Notes: generated from the letters alone by a model not told the origin. 64,000 nt of DNA from Rhodanobacter sp. A1T4 (GCF_014207185.1 NZ_JACHCP010000007.1:231694-295693), one strand, 5' to 3'; positions 18,699 through 28,509 are shown, counted from the first letter of the stretch. Numbers and translations are program-made.

Positions 18699-21021
18699 GC
18701 GGATTTTGAAAAGGCCTATGCGGCGCCATCAGGATGGACAGGCAGAAATGAAAGGCTACACCGAGACTCACCGTGAGTCCGATCGCGCGCAGCACCGGAA
18801 TCGTCGCCCACGCCAGCATGCCGAACACCAGCAGCGCGGACAGCACGCAGACGAGAGTGGCATGCAGGGTACGCCGCTGTTCGGCCGGGTCGCCGGTATC
18901 GCGCTCGAAGAACAGCGCGTAATGCAGGCCCAGGCCGCCGGCGAGGATCAGCGCCACGAGATGAAACAGCGAGATCTCGATGCCGGCCACGCGCTCCACC
19001 GCCAGCACCAGCAAGGTGGCCAGCGTCATCGGCGCCAGCACGTGCCAGGCGCGTCGCAGACTGCGCAGGGCAAAGCTGATCGTGCAAATCAGCAGCACCG
19101 CTGCCGCCAACAGCGCCTGCAGGATCCAAGTGCGGTAGTCGACCACCAGTGATTCGGAGGCCGCCTTCAGGTCGAGCAGGCGTACCGTGCCGCCACTCTG
19201 ATCACCCAGGGCCTGCACAGCGGCCACATCGTGCAAGCCGCTGATCGTGCCCAGGCCAAGCCAGTGGCCATCCCTTTGAACCAGCATGGAAGCCAGACGC
19301 TGGCCCAACGGGGACTGCGCGTACAGCGCGGGCGTCAGTGGCGGCAAACGGCGCACAGTGGCGACGTCATCGAGAAACGGCTGGAACAGGTTCGGCTGGA
19401 ACGGCATGCCCTGCAGCGCATCCGTCAACGCTTTTTTCAGCGCATCATCGTCCGGCAGTTTCTGCTGCCGCGCGCGTTGCACGGCGACACTGGGCAGGTA
19501 GCGCGACGGCAGTTCCAGACCATCCACGGCATGCTTCGCGACTAGCGCATCGACCATCGGCTGCAGCGCTTCGGACAGCGCCAGTACGCCCTGCTCGGTC
19601 GGCGCCTGCAACACGAGCAAATAGCGCACGTCCGGCGCGCCCAGCGCCTCACGCAGGCGCGCGTCGTGCAGCAACATATCCTGTGGTAGCGGGGTCAGTG
19701 CCGCGAGATTGTTCTGCCAGAACGGTCCGGGGGCGAAGGCCAGCATCAGCACGATCGCCAACGCGACCACCAGGGGAATCCAGCGCGGTCGCGGCAGACG
19801 ATCGACCACGTCGCGGGCCCGGACCAGCCAGGGCAGATCGGCCACGTCGCGCACCTTGCGCGGTAGCAGGTGCGGCAGCAGGTAGCGCGTACTGAAACCG
19901 GCGACCAGCAGGCCGACGATGGTAAACACCGCCAGCTGTTTTAGCCCGTTCACGCCGGAGGCGTAGAACGCCAGATATGCGATGCAGGCCGAGGCGATCG
20001 CGGTCAGCAGCAGCGGCCACAGCGCACGCACGCTCTGCACCGCATCCTCACCCGCGCGGCGGTGGCTGAGCACGCGGATCGGGTACTCCTGCGCCACGCC
20101 GAGCAGGGTAAAGCCGAACGCCAGCGTGATGCCGTGCACGTCGGGAAACGCGAGGGTCAGCGCGGCAATGCCGGCCAGTGCCGCGCTGGCGATCGGCAGC
20201 GCGCCAAGCAACAGCGAACTGATGCTGCGATACGCCAACAGCAGCAGCACAATGAAACCGACGGTGGAGATGCGTCCGATCCACTCCGCCTGATGTTGGG
20301 TCTGCGCGCCGATCACCATGCTGAAATAGCCGGGCCCGCTGAGATCCAGATGGGCACCAGCGCTGCCCGGCAACGCATGAAACGCCTGCTCGATGCCGCC
20401 GATGGTTCGCGCCTGCGCCTCGGGATCGAAACCAGCCGCGGCGGTCTGCACCACCAGCAGCGCCTCGTGCTGTGGCGAGAACCACACGCCTTCGCGCAAC
20501 TCCGGCGATTTCGGCGGAGCCCAGCGTTCGGCCAGCTTCAGCACTTCCAGCGTGGGATCGCGCGGCAGCAGATTCTTTAGCAAGCTGGCGCCAGGCGAAG
20601 AGAGATCATCCAGTCGCTGCTGCAGCTGATCGGTGAGGTACGCCTCATCCAGCGGCTGGGTATCCAGCGTCGGCGACAGCAGGTAGCGATACGGCAACAA
20701 CTTCGGATCGAGCGCGTCTAGATCAAAGCCGCCGTTGAGCACCTGGCTATAGCGTTTGTCCGCCTTCAGCGCCGCCACCAGTCCCTGACTGAGCGCCGCG
20801 AGTTGGGCATCGGAGCGGCCGGATATCGCCAGCAACAGCAGGCGCGAGCCCGGGCCCTCCCCGACCTGCTCCATCAACAGACGCTGATCGGGCGTGGTCG
20901 GCGCCGGCATGAAGCTGCGCAGGTCGGTGCTCACCTTCAGTCGCTGGCTGACCATCCAGCCCAGCCCGGCCAGCACCAGCAGCCAGAGCACCAGCAGCGT
21001 GACGCGACCGCGCAGCCCCAT
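18682..21021 (-). CDS. MMPL/RND-family exporter of the pigment cluster
   Basis: 779 residues with about twelve transmembrane segments in two RND-like halves. A first segment (RVTLLVLWLLVLAGLGWMV) is followed by a large periplasmic domain to about residue 250, then a block of segments including GITLAFGFTLLGVAQEYPIRVLSHRRAG. The second half repeats the layout, ending FLVALILAGGLGLHYALFFERDT-like. Such MMPL proteins in aryl-polyene clusters are thought to move the aryl-polyene lipid toward the outer membrane together with a LolA-like protein, encoded here 2 bp upstream. Start 21021 chosen because the longer frame has no transmembrane character. Confidence 0.88.
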   Translation of the reverse strand: MGLRGRVTLLVLWLLVLAGLGWMVSQRLKVSTDLRSFMPAPTTPDQRLLMEQVGEGPGSRLLLLAISGRSDAQLAALSQGLVAALKADKRYSQVLNGGFDLDALDPKLLPYRYLLSPTLDTQPLDEAYLTDQLQQRLDDLSSPGASLLKNLLPRDPTLEVLKLAERWAPPKSPELREGVWFSPQHEALLVVQTAAAGFDPEAQARTIGGIEQAFHALPGSAGAHLDLSGPGYFSMVIGAQTQHQAEWIGRISTVGFIVLLLLAYRSISSLLLGALPIASAALAGIAALTLAFPDVHGITLAFGFTLLGVAQEYPIRVLSHRRAGEDAVQSVRALWPLLLTAIASACIAYLAFYASGVNGLKQLAVFTIVGLLVAGFSTRYLLPHLLPRKVRDVADLPWLVRARDVVDRLPRPRWIPLVVALAIVLMLAFAPGPFWQNNLAALTPLPQDMLLHDARLREALGAPDVRYLLVLQAPTEQGVLALSEALQPMVDALVAKHAVDGLELPSRYLPSVAVQRARQQKLPDDDALKKALTDALQGMPFQPNLFQPFLDDVATVRRLPPLTPALYAQSPLGQRLASMLVQRDGHWLGLGTISGLHDVAAVQALGDQSGGTVRLLDLKAASESLVVDYRTWILQALLAAAVLLICTISFALRSLRRAWHVLAPMTLATLLVLAVERVAGIEISLFHLVALILAGGLGLHYALFFERDTGDPAEQRRTLHATLVCVLSALLVFGMLAWATIPVLRAIGLTVSLGVAFHFCLSILMAPHRPFQNPHASKD

Positions 21022-21023
21022 GT

Positions 21024-21695
21024 TCAGTGCGCGCCCTGGCACAGCGCCTGCAGCGATTCGCGGGTCGGCTGCGCGGGCATTTTCTCCACGAGCGAACCCA
21101 GCAGGTCGATGGCCAGATCGCCGTCGGCTTCCTGCATCTGCATGCAGCGCGACTGCTTGCCGTAGCCGTCGACCACGATGCTGGCGACAGCCTTGGCCAC
21201 CTTCGCATCGCGCGGCAGCAACGTGAGCGTCCACGCGCCGCTGGCTTCGCCGGTCTGGCTAATGTTGAAGGCCTGCTGCAAGCGGCTACCGTCCCCACTG
21301 AGCAAGGCCACGAAACTGTCCAGCAACACCTGCAGCTGCGGTGCGTGCGACAGCGAAAACGTGCGCGCGGCCTTGCCAGCGCGCTGCAGGGTCACTTCGC
21401 CGTTGGCAATGCTGGCGGTTTCAGGATTGGGATGATCGACGCGTCGCTGCAACTGGTCACCACCCAACCAGGCCAGCTCGCCAGAGACCACCAGCGGCTT
21501 GTCCAGCACTTTCAGGAATCGCGCTTCGGCGAACGCCGTGCGCGCGGGTGCGGGCTGGCCCAGTGCAGCGATCAACGGTTCCGACGTGGCGGACGACGTG
21601 GCGACCGCCGCCGTGGTTTCACACCTGGACGCGTTCGCCCACGGCAGCAACATCATGCACAGCAGTAGCGCGAACATCTTGCTGCCAGAAATCAT
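21024..21695 (-). CDS. LolA-like outer-membrane carrier protein
   Basis: 223 residues with a signal peptide (MISGSKMFALLLCMMLLPWANA) and a LolA-type beta domain (ARFLKVLDKPLVVSGELAW, GEVTLQRAGKAARTFSL). LolA relatives in aryl-polyene/xanthomonadin clusters probably carry the lipid-linked pigment across the periplasm. Its start lies within the 3' end of the acyltransferase gene (77-bp overlap); 21677 is an alternative ATG. Its stop is 2 bp before the MMPL start codon. Confidence 0.8.
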   Translation of the reverse strand: MISGSKMFALLLCMMLLPWANASRCETTAAVATSSATSEPLIAALGQPAPARTAFAEARFLKVLDKPLVVSGELAWLGGDQLQRRVDHPNPETASIANGEVTLQRAGKAARTFSLSHAPQLQVLLDSFVALLSGDGSRLQQAFNISQTGEASGAWTLTLLPRDAKVAKAVASIVVDGYGKQSRCMQMQEADGDLAIDLLGSLVEKMPAQPTRESLQALCQGAH

Positions 21696-22578
21696 AGAAG
21701 TTGAACCAGTTGTAGGGAGCGACATGGACGTAATGTTCCAGGCGTTGGGCATAGCGGGAGATCAACGCGTCCAGGGCGGGGCCGCGCTCCTTGCGCGGAA
21801 TCTCCACCCGGTCGGCCATCGCCTCGAACACTACACGGTAGCGGTTGCCGCCCAGATACAGGCCAAAGCACAGTACCACCGGCACCTGCAGGGTATGCGC
21901 CAGCAGCCAGGGGCTGATCGGAAACGGTGCTGGCGAGCCCAGAAAATCAGCGTACCGAAGTACCTCGTGGCCACGACCGCGATCGGCCAGCATCGCCACC
22001 ATCGCGCCGCCCTGGCAGGCCTCTGCCATGGCCAGCGCGATGCTGGTGCCATCCTGCGAAGCGTCGATCACCTTAGCGCCAATGTCCGGCGCCAGGTCCT
22101 CAAGCAACTTGGTCATCGCCGGGGTTTTCTGCTTGTCCAGCACCACGCGTACCGACATGTCAGGACGTCGCACACCGACCGTACGCAAAGCCTCGAAGCT
22201 TCCCTGATGCGAGCCAAATAGCAGTACGCCTTGGCCGCGCGCGATGCTCTCGTCAAGCAGTTCCAGTCCCTGCGTTTCGATCTGGAATTGCTTCTCGCCA
22301 CGCGCCAGCAGAAAGATCCGGTCCAAACTGGTCGCCGCGTAACTGTGCATGTGCCGGAACACCTGTCGCGCTGTGGCCGGCTTGCCGAATACGCGCTGCA
22401 GATATTGCTGCGAAGCGACCCGCTCGGGCTTGCGACGCAAATAGAAATACAGCGTGATCGGATAAAGGCACGCGCGCGCCAGTCCACGACCGCCGTGCAG
22501 TGCGATGGTGCGGACGACCCACATGCCGAAAAAGCTGCCGCCCTCGGGCCGGTTCTGCCAGTGTTCGTTCGTGCTCAC
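21619..22578 (-). CDS. LpxL/HtrB-like lipid acyltransferase
   Basis: 319 residues. It shows the lysophospholipid/lauroyl acyltransferase motif FGSHQGSFEAL (His124, Glu129; HX4E), ADRGRGHEVL (substrate arginine region) and APYNWFNFYDFW at the C-terminus. An N-terminal hydrophobic anchor is present. In aryl-polyene clusters this enzyme class is proposed to join the polyene acyl chain to a lipid carrier. ATGA-type overlap with the upstream dehydratase gene. Confidence 0.87.
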   Translation of the reverse strand: MSTNEHWQNRPEGGSFFGMWVVRTIALHGGRGLARACLYPITLYFYLRRKPERVASQQYLQRVFGKPATARQVFRHMHSYAATSLDRIFLLARGEKQFQIETQGLELLDESIARGQGVLLFGSHQGSFEALRTVGVRRPDMSVRVVLDKQKTPAMTKLLEDLAPDIGAKVIDASQDGTSIALAMAEACQGGAMVAMLADRGRGHEVLRYADFLGSPAPFPISPWLLAHTLQVPVVLCFGLYLGGNRYRVVFEAMADRVEIPRKERGPALDALISRYAQRLEHYVHVAPYNWFNFYDFWQQDVRATAVHDVAAVGERVQV

Positions 22579-22946
22579 GCCGCGCCCTCGACCGTGCCGC
22601 GCGCCAGTAGCGTGTCGTCACGAAAAAACTCGAAGCGGATGCGCGCAGCGGAAGCCTTTTCAGTCGCCCCGTTTGCGGCAACCACTGTCAGACGCACAAG
22701 CGCCTGTTCGGCCGGCAGCAGCGGTGCCATGAATTTCGCTTCCAGCACACGGATCAAGTGCTGCCCGCGCCATGCGCGCAAGGCGATCGCCACCTGCTCC
22801 AACAGGATCACGCCCGGTACCAGCGGATGACCAGGGAAGTGTCCGGGCAGCGAAGGGTGATCGGCACCGATACAGAAATCATGTTCGAACGCATCGTTGA
22901 TGGCGCCCGTTTTTATTACGTCCGCCTTAATCACATCGGTACTCAT
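22575..22946 (-). CDS. Hotdog-fold 3-hydroxyacyl-ACP dehydratase (ApeI-like)
   Basis: 123 residues. HPSLPGHFPGHPLVPGVILL is the FabZ/FabA-type active-site segment with the catalytic histidine in GHFP. It is the probable partner of the dehydratase at 18249. The ATG at 22946 shares one base with the TGA of the upstream membrane protein, so translation is coupled; it also overlaps the acyltransferase start by 4 bp. Confidence 0.88.
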   Translation of the reverse strand: MSTDVIKADVIKTGAINDAFEHDFCIGADHPSLPGHFPGHPLVPGVILLEQVAIALRAWRGQHLIRVLEAKFMAPLLPAEQALVRLTVVAANGATEKASAARIRFEFFRDDTLLARGTVEGAA

Positions 22947-23677
22947 CACGATATCGCACCTTTGCCACGCATCAGTTCCGGCCAGTGCAACACGAGCTTA
23001 AGCAGCATGTCGTGAAGGCCCGGATGGCTGAGATGCCGCAAACGCCAGCGCCGATAGCCATATTCCAGCACGAAGGCGACGGCCAGCACCAGATAACCGC
23101 CGACGTGCAGCCACATCGCGGCCCAGCGATCCGGCACCGCCAGTGGCGAAGTAAAACCCAGGCGCGCCAGCACGCCCGCGTGCTCGGCACACAACAACAG
23201 CACGGCCAGCAGCAGCGCCTGGGCCGCCAGCAACAGCGTCCAACTCCAGGTGATCTCCCTGGCATAGCGCGCCACCCCAGGTTGCGCCAGCCGCTCGGGG
23301 CCTTCCAGCACCACGATGAAACGCGCCACCAGCGGCTCTGGCGTGCCGAGCGTGCGCCCAAAACCGATCGCCAGCAGCGCACTGACCAGAATCGGCACAC
23401 TTTCCAGCAGCAGGTCGGCGAATCCGAACAGCGACGACGACACCAGCGCCGCCAACACAGTCAGCCACAAAAGCCAGGCGCCGAGGCGCCGTGTCAGCAG
23501 CCACGGCAGCATGAATGCCGTCGCCAGCAACAACAGCGCGATCAGCGGAAAAATTTGTCGGTGCGTTACATCGCCGACAATCGCCAGCACCGGGTACGCC
23601 AGTAAAAGCGGCAGCAGGTAGCGCCGCATGACAACGGCGGACGAGGGCTGCTCACAGGGCGGAAGCGAATACGTCAT
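22946..23677 (-). CDS. COG4648-like integral membrane protein of the pigment cluster
   Basis: 243 residues, six or seven hydrophobic segments (YLLPLLLAYPVLAIVGDV, LIALLLLATAFMLPWLL, LLWLTVLAALVSSSLFGFA and others) and a basic C-terminus. Proteins of this type sit beside the ACP and dehydratase genes in aryl-polyene clusters and are often loosely labelled ketosynthase in databases, although no KS motif is present. Role unknown; transport or membrane scaffolding is a guess. A start at 23629 (MRRYLLPLL) is possible. Confidence 0.75.
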   Translation of the reverse strand: MTYSLPPCEQPSSAVVMRRYLLPLLLAYPVLAIVGDVTHRQIFPLIALLLLATAFMLPWLLTRRLGAWLLWLTVLAALVSSSLFGFADLLLESVPILVSALLAIGFGRTLGTPEPLVARFIVVLEGPERLAQPGVARYAREITWSWTLLLAAQALLLAVLLLCAEHAGVLARLGFTSPLAVPDRWAAMWLHVGGYLVLAVAFVLEYGYRRWRLRHLSHPGLHDMLLKLVLHWPELMRGKGAIS

Positions 23678-23727
23678 GCCGGATACCGCGATGAATGGCC
23701 ACGCAGGCAGACGCGCAACGGGTGTCG

Positions 23728-24000
23728 TTATGCTGCGATGCGATTCTGCTCGACATGCGCCGACAGTGTGCGCAGGCTGGTGAAGATCTGCCGGTTGTCG
23801 GGATTGTCCGAACGCAACTGGAATCCATAGCGCTTGGACACGGCCAGCGCGATTTCCAGCGCATCGATGGAATCCAGGCCGAGATCACCACCGAACAACG
23901 GCGCATCGGGGTCGATTTGATCCGGCGTGACGGTATCGAGATTCAGGCATTCCACGACCAATGTGGCCAATTCGTGTTCCGCCGCTGTCTGCTCTGCCAT
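23728..24000 (-). CDS. Acyl carrier protein of the pigment cluster
   Basis: 90 residues, acidic, with GGDLGLDSIDALEIALAV: Ser44 in the DSI(D) motif is the phosphopantetheine site. It carries the aryl starter and growing polyene. It is the first gene of the minus-strand operon; 50 bp separate it from the next gene. Only one ACP is visible in this window, whereas aryl-polyene clusters commonly have two. Confidence 0.93.
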   Translation of the reverse strand: MAEQTAAEHELATLVVECLNLDTVTPDQIDPDAPLFGGDLGLDSIDALEIALAVSKRYGFQLRSDNPDNRQIFTSLRTLSAHVEQNRIAA

Positions 24001-24092
24001 GCTCGATTCCGTCGTCGTGATTCATTGCCTCCCCCCGGTGGCAGTGGTCGCGGAGTGTAACATAGCGACCTTAATGCTCTCGGTTGCGCCAC
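24001..24092. promoter_or_regulatory. Divergent promoter region ACP / chorismatase
   Basis: 92 bp between divergent start codons of the pigment ACP operon and the chorismatase gene. Shared regulation of starter supply and polyene assembly is likely from this arrangement. No operator could be assigned by eye. Confidence 0.45.
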
Positions 24093-25085
24093 ATGGTTCA
24101 GGGATGTGAAAAGCCTCAGTTTGGCCCGCTTATGCGCCGCGCGCCGCGCGTGTCGTATCGCGTTGGCGATATCGCCTCGACGCTGAAGGAAGCCGGCACG
24201 CTGGCCTTGCTCAGCTTTGGCGCCGGTAGTCAGACCGTAAATGATCCGCGCATGCTGCAAGTCGCCCTGGAGTGCTTTGATGCGCCCGCTCCGCTAGAGA
24301 TCTGGCAGGTCGATGCACCGGTGAACTGCGGCACTGAAGGCGCCCTGCGCTGGTCAGCCGGCGGCGGCTGGCTGTTCGCCGCGATCGAGCTCGACGAACG
24401 CGAACACGGCGGCCCCGAAAGCGCTGCATCCAGCGCCTATGCGCAACTGCGCCAGTTCATCCAGCAGCGTAGCGAGCAGCACGTGTTGCGCATCTGGAAT
24501 TACCTGGACGCGATCAATCAGGGCGCGGGCGATGCCGAGCGCTACAAGCAATTCTGCGACGGTCGCGCCGCCGGTATGGGCGCGTTTTTCGCCGAGGGTT
24601 TCCCTGCGGCCAGCGCGATCGGCCATCACGGTCCGGCACACCGACTGCAAGTCTATCTGCTGGCCTGCGATCAGCCCGGCGCACGCGTGGAAAATCCTCG
24701 TCAGGTCAGTGCCTGGCGCTATCCGCGTCAGTACGGCCGCACGCCACCGAGCTTCGCCCGCGCCATGAGTTTGCCCGCGCAGGATGTGCTGGCGATCTCC
24801 GGCACAGCGGCAGTGGTCGGCCACGCATCGGCGCATAACGACGATCTGGATGCGCAGCTCGACGAAACCCTGTTGAACCTCGAAGCCCTGCTCGCCAGCG
24901 CTGACATGCCCGCCGGCTTCGACACCCACTCGCCGCTCAAAGCCTACGTGCGCCACACCATCGACGCCCCACGCGTACGCGACTTCTTCCGCCGCCGTCT
25001 GCCCGGCGTACCGGTGCTGCTGCTGCACGGCGATATCTGCCGCCGCGAGCTGCTAGTGGAGATTGATGGATGGCGCTATTCCTGA
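24093..25085 (+). CDS. xanB2: XanB2-type chorismatase (3-/4-hydroxybenzoate synthase)
   Basis: 330 residues. The segment EQHVLRIWNYLDAIN is characteristic of the FkbO/Hyg5/XanB2 chorismatase family, as are RPSAWRYP-like QVSAWRYPRQYGRTPPSFARA and the C-terminal LLHGDICRRELLVEIDGW. In Xanthomonas, XanB2 converts chorismate to 3-hydroxybenzoate, the aryl starter of xanthomonadin, and 4-hydroxybenzoate, a ubiquinone precursor (established). Its position beside the pigment ACP supports the same role here. ATG at 24093 is preferred; a TTG at 24084 is the longest option. Overlaps the 3' end of the convergent next gene by 10 bp. Confidence 0.9.
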   Translation: MVQGCEKPQFGPLMRRAPRVSYRVGDIASTLKEAGTLALLSFGAGSQTVNDPRMLQVALECFDAPAPLEIWQVDAPVNCGTEGALRWSAGGGWLFAAIELDEREHGGPESAASSAYAQLRQFIQQRSEQHVLRIWNYLDAINQGAGDAERYKQFCDGRAAGMGAFFAEGFPAASAIGHHGPAHRLQVYLLACDQPGARVENPRQVSAWRYPRQYGRTPPSFARAMSLPAQDVLAISGTAAVVGHASAHNDDLDAQLDETLLNLEALLASADMPAGFDTHSPLKAYVRHTIDAPRVRDFFRRRLPGVPVLLLHGDICRRELLVEIDGWRYS

Positions 25086-25903
25086 ACTGTGAGGCCATGA
25101 TGGCCGGTGCCGCAAATGCCTTGGCGCGTTCGATAACCGCTCAGTAGAAAATTCGCCAACTTCGACTGACTGGCGGGAAGCGCCAGATCCAGCTCGCTGA
25201 AGTATGGGTCGTCATCGACCGCTTCGTCGAACACCACAAAGGCACGGATCGGCGGCGAGTGCGGCCAGCTGTAGCCGAGGTTCGCTGTGCAAGAGTCGGG
25301 ACGGTTGAAAACATCGGGTTTGGGTATCAGCACGCGCTCGGGCGTTGTGTTGCTGATCAGCGCATCCAATTTTTTGTGTGCGTCCGGAAACAAGCCGTCC
25401 GCCGCGCCATACATGCAGCCCCGGCATGCCGGAATCTCGTACAACGTCATCCAGCCATTCGCGACACCATTCGCGGCGATGAAACTGAAAGCCAGCGTGC
25501 CATCCACGCCGACGGCAGCGCGACGTACCCGCCATCCCCGCGGAACCAGCAGCCAGCCGGTAGCATTGGCATGAAACAACTGCACTTGGCTGCGCAGGGC
25601 AGCGGGTATGGCCTGGTCGAAAATCAGCAAGGCCGCATCGGCGGTTTGTTCCCACTCGCCAAAGCCATCAAAAACGTCGATGCGCGTAGCGGGCAGGTCG
25701 GTCACACGTTTACCGGCGGCATCCTTCGGATGCGCAGGTGTCAGCCGGAAGTCTTTTCCCTCGACCGAATTGTAGTGGGTTGGTGGCCCGTTCAACGTGG
25801 GTGTGGCATCGGCAGCCAGCAAAATAGGCGTCATCAGCATCAGCCATACGGCGAGCGTCACCCATCGCATCGAATACGCAAGAGTCTTTATCGAGTACAT
25901 CAA
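25076..25903 (-). CDS. Exported protein of unknown function (possibly DUF4850-like)
   Basis: 275 residues. A basic start and hydrophobic stretch (MRWVTLAVWLMLMTPILLAADA) form a signal peptide. The mature part contains IPACRGCMYGAADGLFPDA with two cysteines, and a Trp/Cys region WPHSPPIRAFVVFDE. The cysteine motif is reminiscent of DUF4850 proteins, but I cannot verify that. It lies between the pigment cluster and glmU and overlaps the chorismatase tail by 10 bp. No function is inferred. Confidence 0.72.
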   Translation of the reverse strand: MMYSIKTLAYSMRWVTLAVWLMLMTPILLAADATPTLNGPPTHYNSVEGKDFRLTPAHPKDAAGKRVTDLPATRIDVFDGFGEWEQTADAALLIFDQAIPAALRSQVQLFHANATGWLLVPRGWRVRRAAVGVDGTLAFSFIAANGVANGWMTLYEIPACRGCMYGAADGLFPDAHKKLDALISNTTPERVLIPKPDVFNRPDSCTANLGYSWPHSPPIRAFVVFDEAVDDDPYFSELDLALPASQSKLANFLLSGYRTRQGICGTGHHGLTVQE

Positions 25904-25924
25904 ACGATCCTAGGGATAGGTTGC

Positions 25925-27298
25925 TCATTTCGATTTTTTCGTTGGCCGCTTCCAGCCACGCAGTGTGCTTTGCTTCCCGCGTGTCAGAGTTAGCTCGCCT
26001 TCGGGCGCATCGTGGGTGATAACAGAACCCGCGCCGATGGTGGCCTGGGCGCCGATGGTCACCGGCGCGACCAGTGCGCTGTTGGAGCCGATGAAGGCGC
26101 CATCTTCAATGCGGGTAATCGACTTGTTGATGCCGTCGTAGTTGCAGGTGATGGTGCCGGCACCGATGTTGACGCCACGACCGATGATGCTGTCGCCGAG
26201 ATAGCTGAGGTGGTTGGCCTTGCTGTTTTCGCCGATCGTGGTTTTCTTGACCTCGACGAAATTGCCGACATGCACGCCGCTGGCCAGTTCGGTGCCGGGA
26301 CGCAGGCGAGCGAACGGGCCGATGATGCACGGACCATGGGTGACTACACCCTCGATATCGCAATGCGGATGTACCACGGTACCGGCGGCGAGCTGCACGT
26401 CTTTCAGCCGGCTGAATGCACCGACGCGCACGTCATCACCTAGCACCACGTTGCCCTCAAGGATGACGTTGATATCAAGCTCGACGTCACAGCCAGCAGT
26501 AACCGTACCGCGCACATCAACGCGTGTCGGATCGGCCAGACGCACCCCATCGAGCGCCAAGGCGCGAGCCGCACGAAGACGGAAGTGCGTCTCGAGTTCG
26601 CTGAGTTGCCATGGATCGTTGGCACCGGCCGCCTCGACCGGATCGGCGCACTCGATGCTCTGTGCAGCACGGTTTTCATGCGCAGCCATACCAAAAATAT
26701 CGGTGAGGTAGTACTCGCCCTGAGCGTTGTTGCGATCGAGCCGGGCGATCCAGCTACGCAGCGCCATCGACTCGGCGGCGAGAATGCCGGTATTGACCAG
26801 GTCAACCGCGCGCTGGCCATCGCTGGCATCTTTCTCTTCGATGACTTCGAGGACCTGTCCTGCAGCATCGCAAAGGACGCGACCGTAGCCATGCGGATTA
26901 TCGAGACGCGTCGTGAGCAGGCGCAGCACACCGCTAGCTTGCACCAGTAGCTGCAGCGTTTGGGTGCGGATCAACGGTACATCGCCATAGAGCACCAGCA
27001 CCTGCGAACCATCAGGAATCCGCTTCAGCGCCTGCTCGACCGCGTGGCCGGTGCCCAACCGCTCGGCCTGCAACACCCAGTGCAGGTCTGCCTGATCAGC
27101 GAATGCCGTCCGTACCTCTTCACCGGCATGCCCATAAACGACGTGAATAGCTACCGGCTGCAACGCGCGCGCAGCAACTAGCACATGCGCCAGTAGTGGC
27201 CGACCTGCCAGCGGCATCATTACTTTGGCATGCCTGGATTTCATCCGCTTGCCTTCGCCGGCAGCAAGGATGATTACGTGCAAGGTTTGCTCTGGCAT
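25925..27298 (-). CDS. glmU: Bifunctional UDP-GlcNAc pyrophosphorylase / glucosamine-1-phosphate acetyltransferase
   Basis: 457 residues, normal length. The N-terminal uridyltransferase domain opens [15 protein letters not shown] (nucleotide binding). The C-terminal half is a left-handed beta-helix of hexapeptide repeats (for example [30 protein letters not shown]) that acetylates GlcN-1-P. It supplies UDP-GlcNAc for peptidoglycan and LPS. glmU downstream of the atp operon is a common gammaproteobacterial order, here with one gene between. Confidence 0.97.
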   Translation of the reverse strand: MPEQTLHVIILAAGEGKRMKSRHAKVMMPLAGRPLLAHVLVAARALQPVAIHVVYGHAGEEVRTAFADQADLHWVLQAERLGTGHAVEQALKRIPDGSQVLVLYGDVPLIRTQTLQLLVQASGVLRLLTTRLDNPHGYGRVLCDAAGQVLEVIEEKDASDGQRAVDLVNTGILAAESMALRSWIARLDRNNAQGEYYLTDIFGMAAHENRAAQSIECADPVEAAGANDPWQLSELETHFRLRAARALALDGVRLADPTRVDVRGTVTAGCDVELDINVILEGNVVLGDDVRVGAFSRLKDVQLAAGTVVHPHCDIEGVVTHGPCIIGPFARLRPGTELASGVHVGNFVEVKKTTIGENSKANHLSYLGDSIIGRGVNIGAGTITCNYDGINKSITRIEDGAFIGSNSALVAPVTIGAQATIGAGSVITHDAPEGELTLTRGKQSTLRGWKRPTKKSK

Positions 27299-27426
27299 AA
27301 CAGCACCACGTTATTCAGGGTTATGGACCGCGAAGAATATAGTCGGTCTTCCGCGGCGCGTTGCTCTTGCTTTTGACCACCAGTATTGGCTGGATCAGCC
27401 GCGGCATTGATCAAGATCTGCTCTCA

Positions 27427-28509
27427 CTACTCTTTCGGTGCATCGCTGGTCGGTTTCAGCTTTTCCAGCTGCGGCGTATACGCCTGGACGAACGCATTGT
27501 GCAGAATGCCCAGAATCGCCTGCGATGGCTCGGTGTGCTTGTCGCCAATGCGCCCGGAGATCGGCACGCGGGTGCCGAACTGGTCTTTCTCCTGATTCTT
27601 GAACACCGAAACCACACCTTGGGCGACAGCCTCGTAGGCGATCTTGAGCGGGCTTTTCTTTTCCTGCTCTACATCTTGCTTCCAGCTGAATATTTGCAGG
27701 TTATGGAACAGCGGCTTGGCGTAGCCGTCCAGACGCCCATCCTTGGCCTGCAGCTCCATCGTGAAATCTCCGGTGCCACCAGCAAAATCGAGGCCGGCAT
27801 AAGCCCGCGCCAGATCATTGGCCTTCACCAGCTGGATATTGGTAGCGCGTAGTTCGTAGGAGAAATCGCCAAGTTGCTGCAACGGGTCGAACGTCGCCTG
27901 AGTTTCGAACGGCGCGCCGCCGAAGATCTTCGCGGTAGCGTGGAGCTCCGCGACGCGGTTGCCATTGCGGCGCTGAATATTGGTGAGGTTGGTAACCGTG
28001 CCGTTAACGTCGGTCATCTTCAGATCGACACGCGGGTTCGACACGAAGCTCTGAAAAGTGACCGCACCGTTGATGACACTGATCTCGTCCAGCCGCATCG
28101 GCGCCAGCAGCTTGAGCTGATCGCGCCAGTCGACGCCCTTGCCGGTCTGGCTGTCGCCCTGGCTGCCTCCATCGAAGAAATTGATTGTCGGCTGGGTAAA
28201 GGTCACCTTGCCGCGAAAGACGCCATGAGTGAGCGCACTCCAACTCAGCGAGATATCGGTGCGGGGGGCATCCAACAGCGGCGCTGGCAATTTGCCGGTG
28301 TCCTTGACAATGCTCAGCTGGTTGATCGTGTAACTGCCGCGCCAGAGGTGCAGATCGATATCGGCGATCTGGCCGTGGTAGTCGCCCATCTTGTCCATGC
28401 GGGTGTTGAGATAGTGACGCACCGCGTACGGCAGCACGGCCCGCACGACCAACAGCAGCACGATAACGATCAGCAGCACGGCCAGGTGGCGGCGGTAATG
28501 GAGCTTCAT
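27427..28509 (-). CDS. AsmA/DUF748-like inner-membrane-anchored protein
   Basis: 360 residues: one N-terminal transmembrane segment (HLAVLLIVIVLLLVVRAVL) followed by a beta-rich periplasmic domain (HGQIADIDLHLWRGSYTINQLSI, DEISVINGAVTFQSF, LDEIS...DLKMTDVNGTVTNL) typical of DUF748/AsmA-like proteins, which are linked to lipid transport and envelope integrity. The ATG at 28509 puts the anchor at residue 8; the frame extends to 28638 without coding character. It lies between the atp terminator and glmU. Confidence 0.82.
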   Translation of the reverse strand: MKLHYRRHLAVLLIVIVLLLVVRAVLPYAVRHYLNTRMDKMGDYHGQIADIDLHLWRGSYTINQLSIVKDTGKLPAPLLDAPRTDISLSWSALTHGVFRGKVTFTQPTINFFDGGSQGDSQTGKGVDWRDQLKLLAPMRLDEISVINGAVTFQSFVSNPRVDLKMTDVNGTVTNLTNIQRRNGNRVAELHATAKIFGGAPFETQATFDPLQQLGDFSYELRATNIQLVKANDLARAYAGLDFAGGTGDFTMELQAKDGRLDGYAKPLFHNLQIFSWKQDVEQEKKSPLKIAYEAVAQGVVSVFKNQEKDQFGTRVPISGRIGDKHTEPSQAILGILHNAFVQAYTPQLEKLKPTSDAPKE

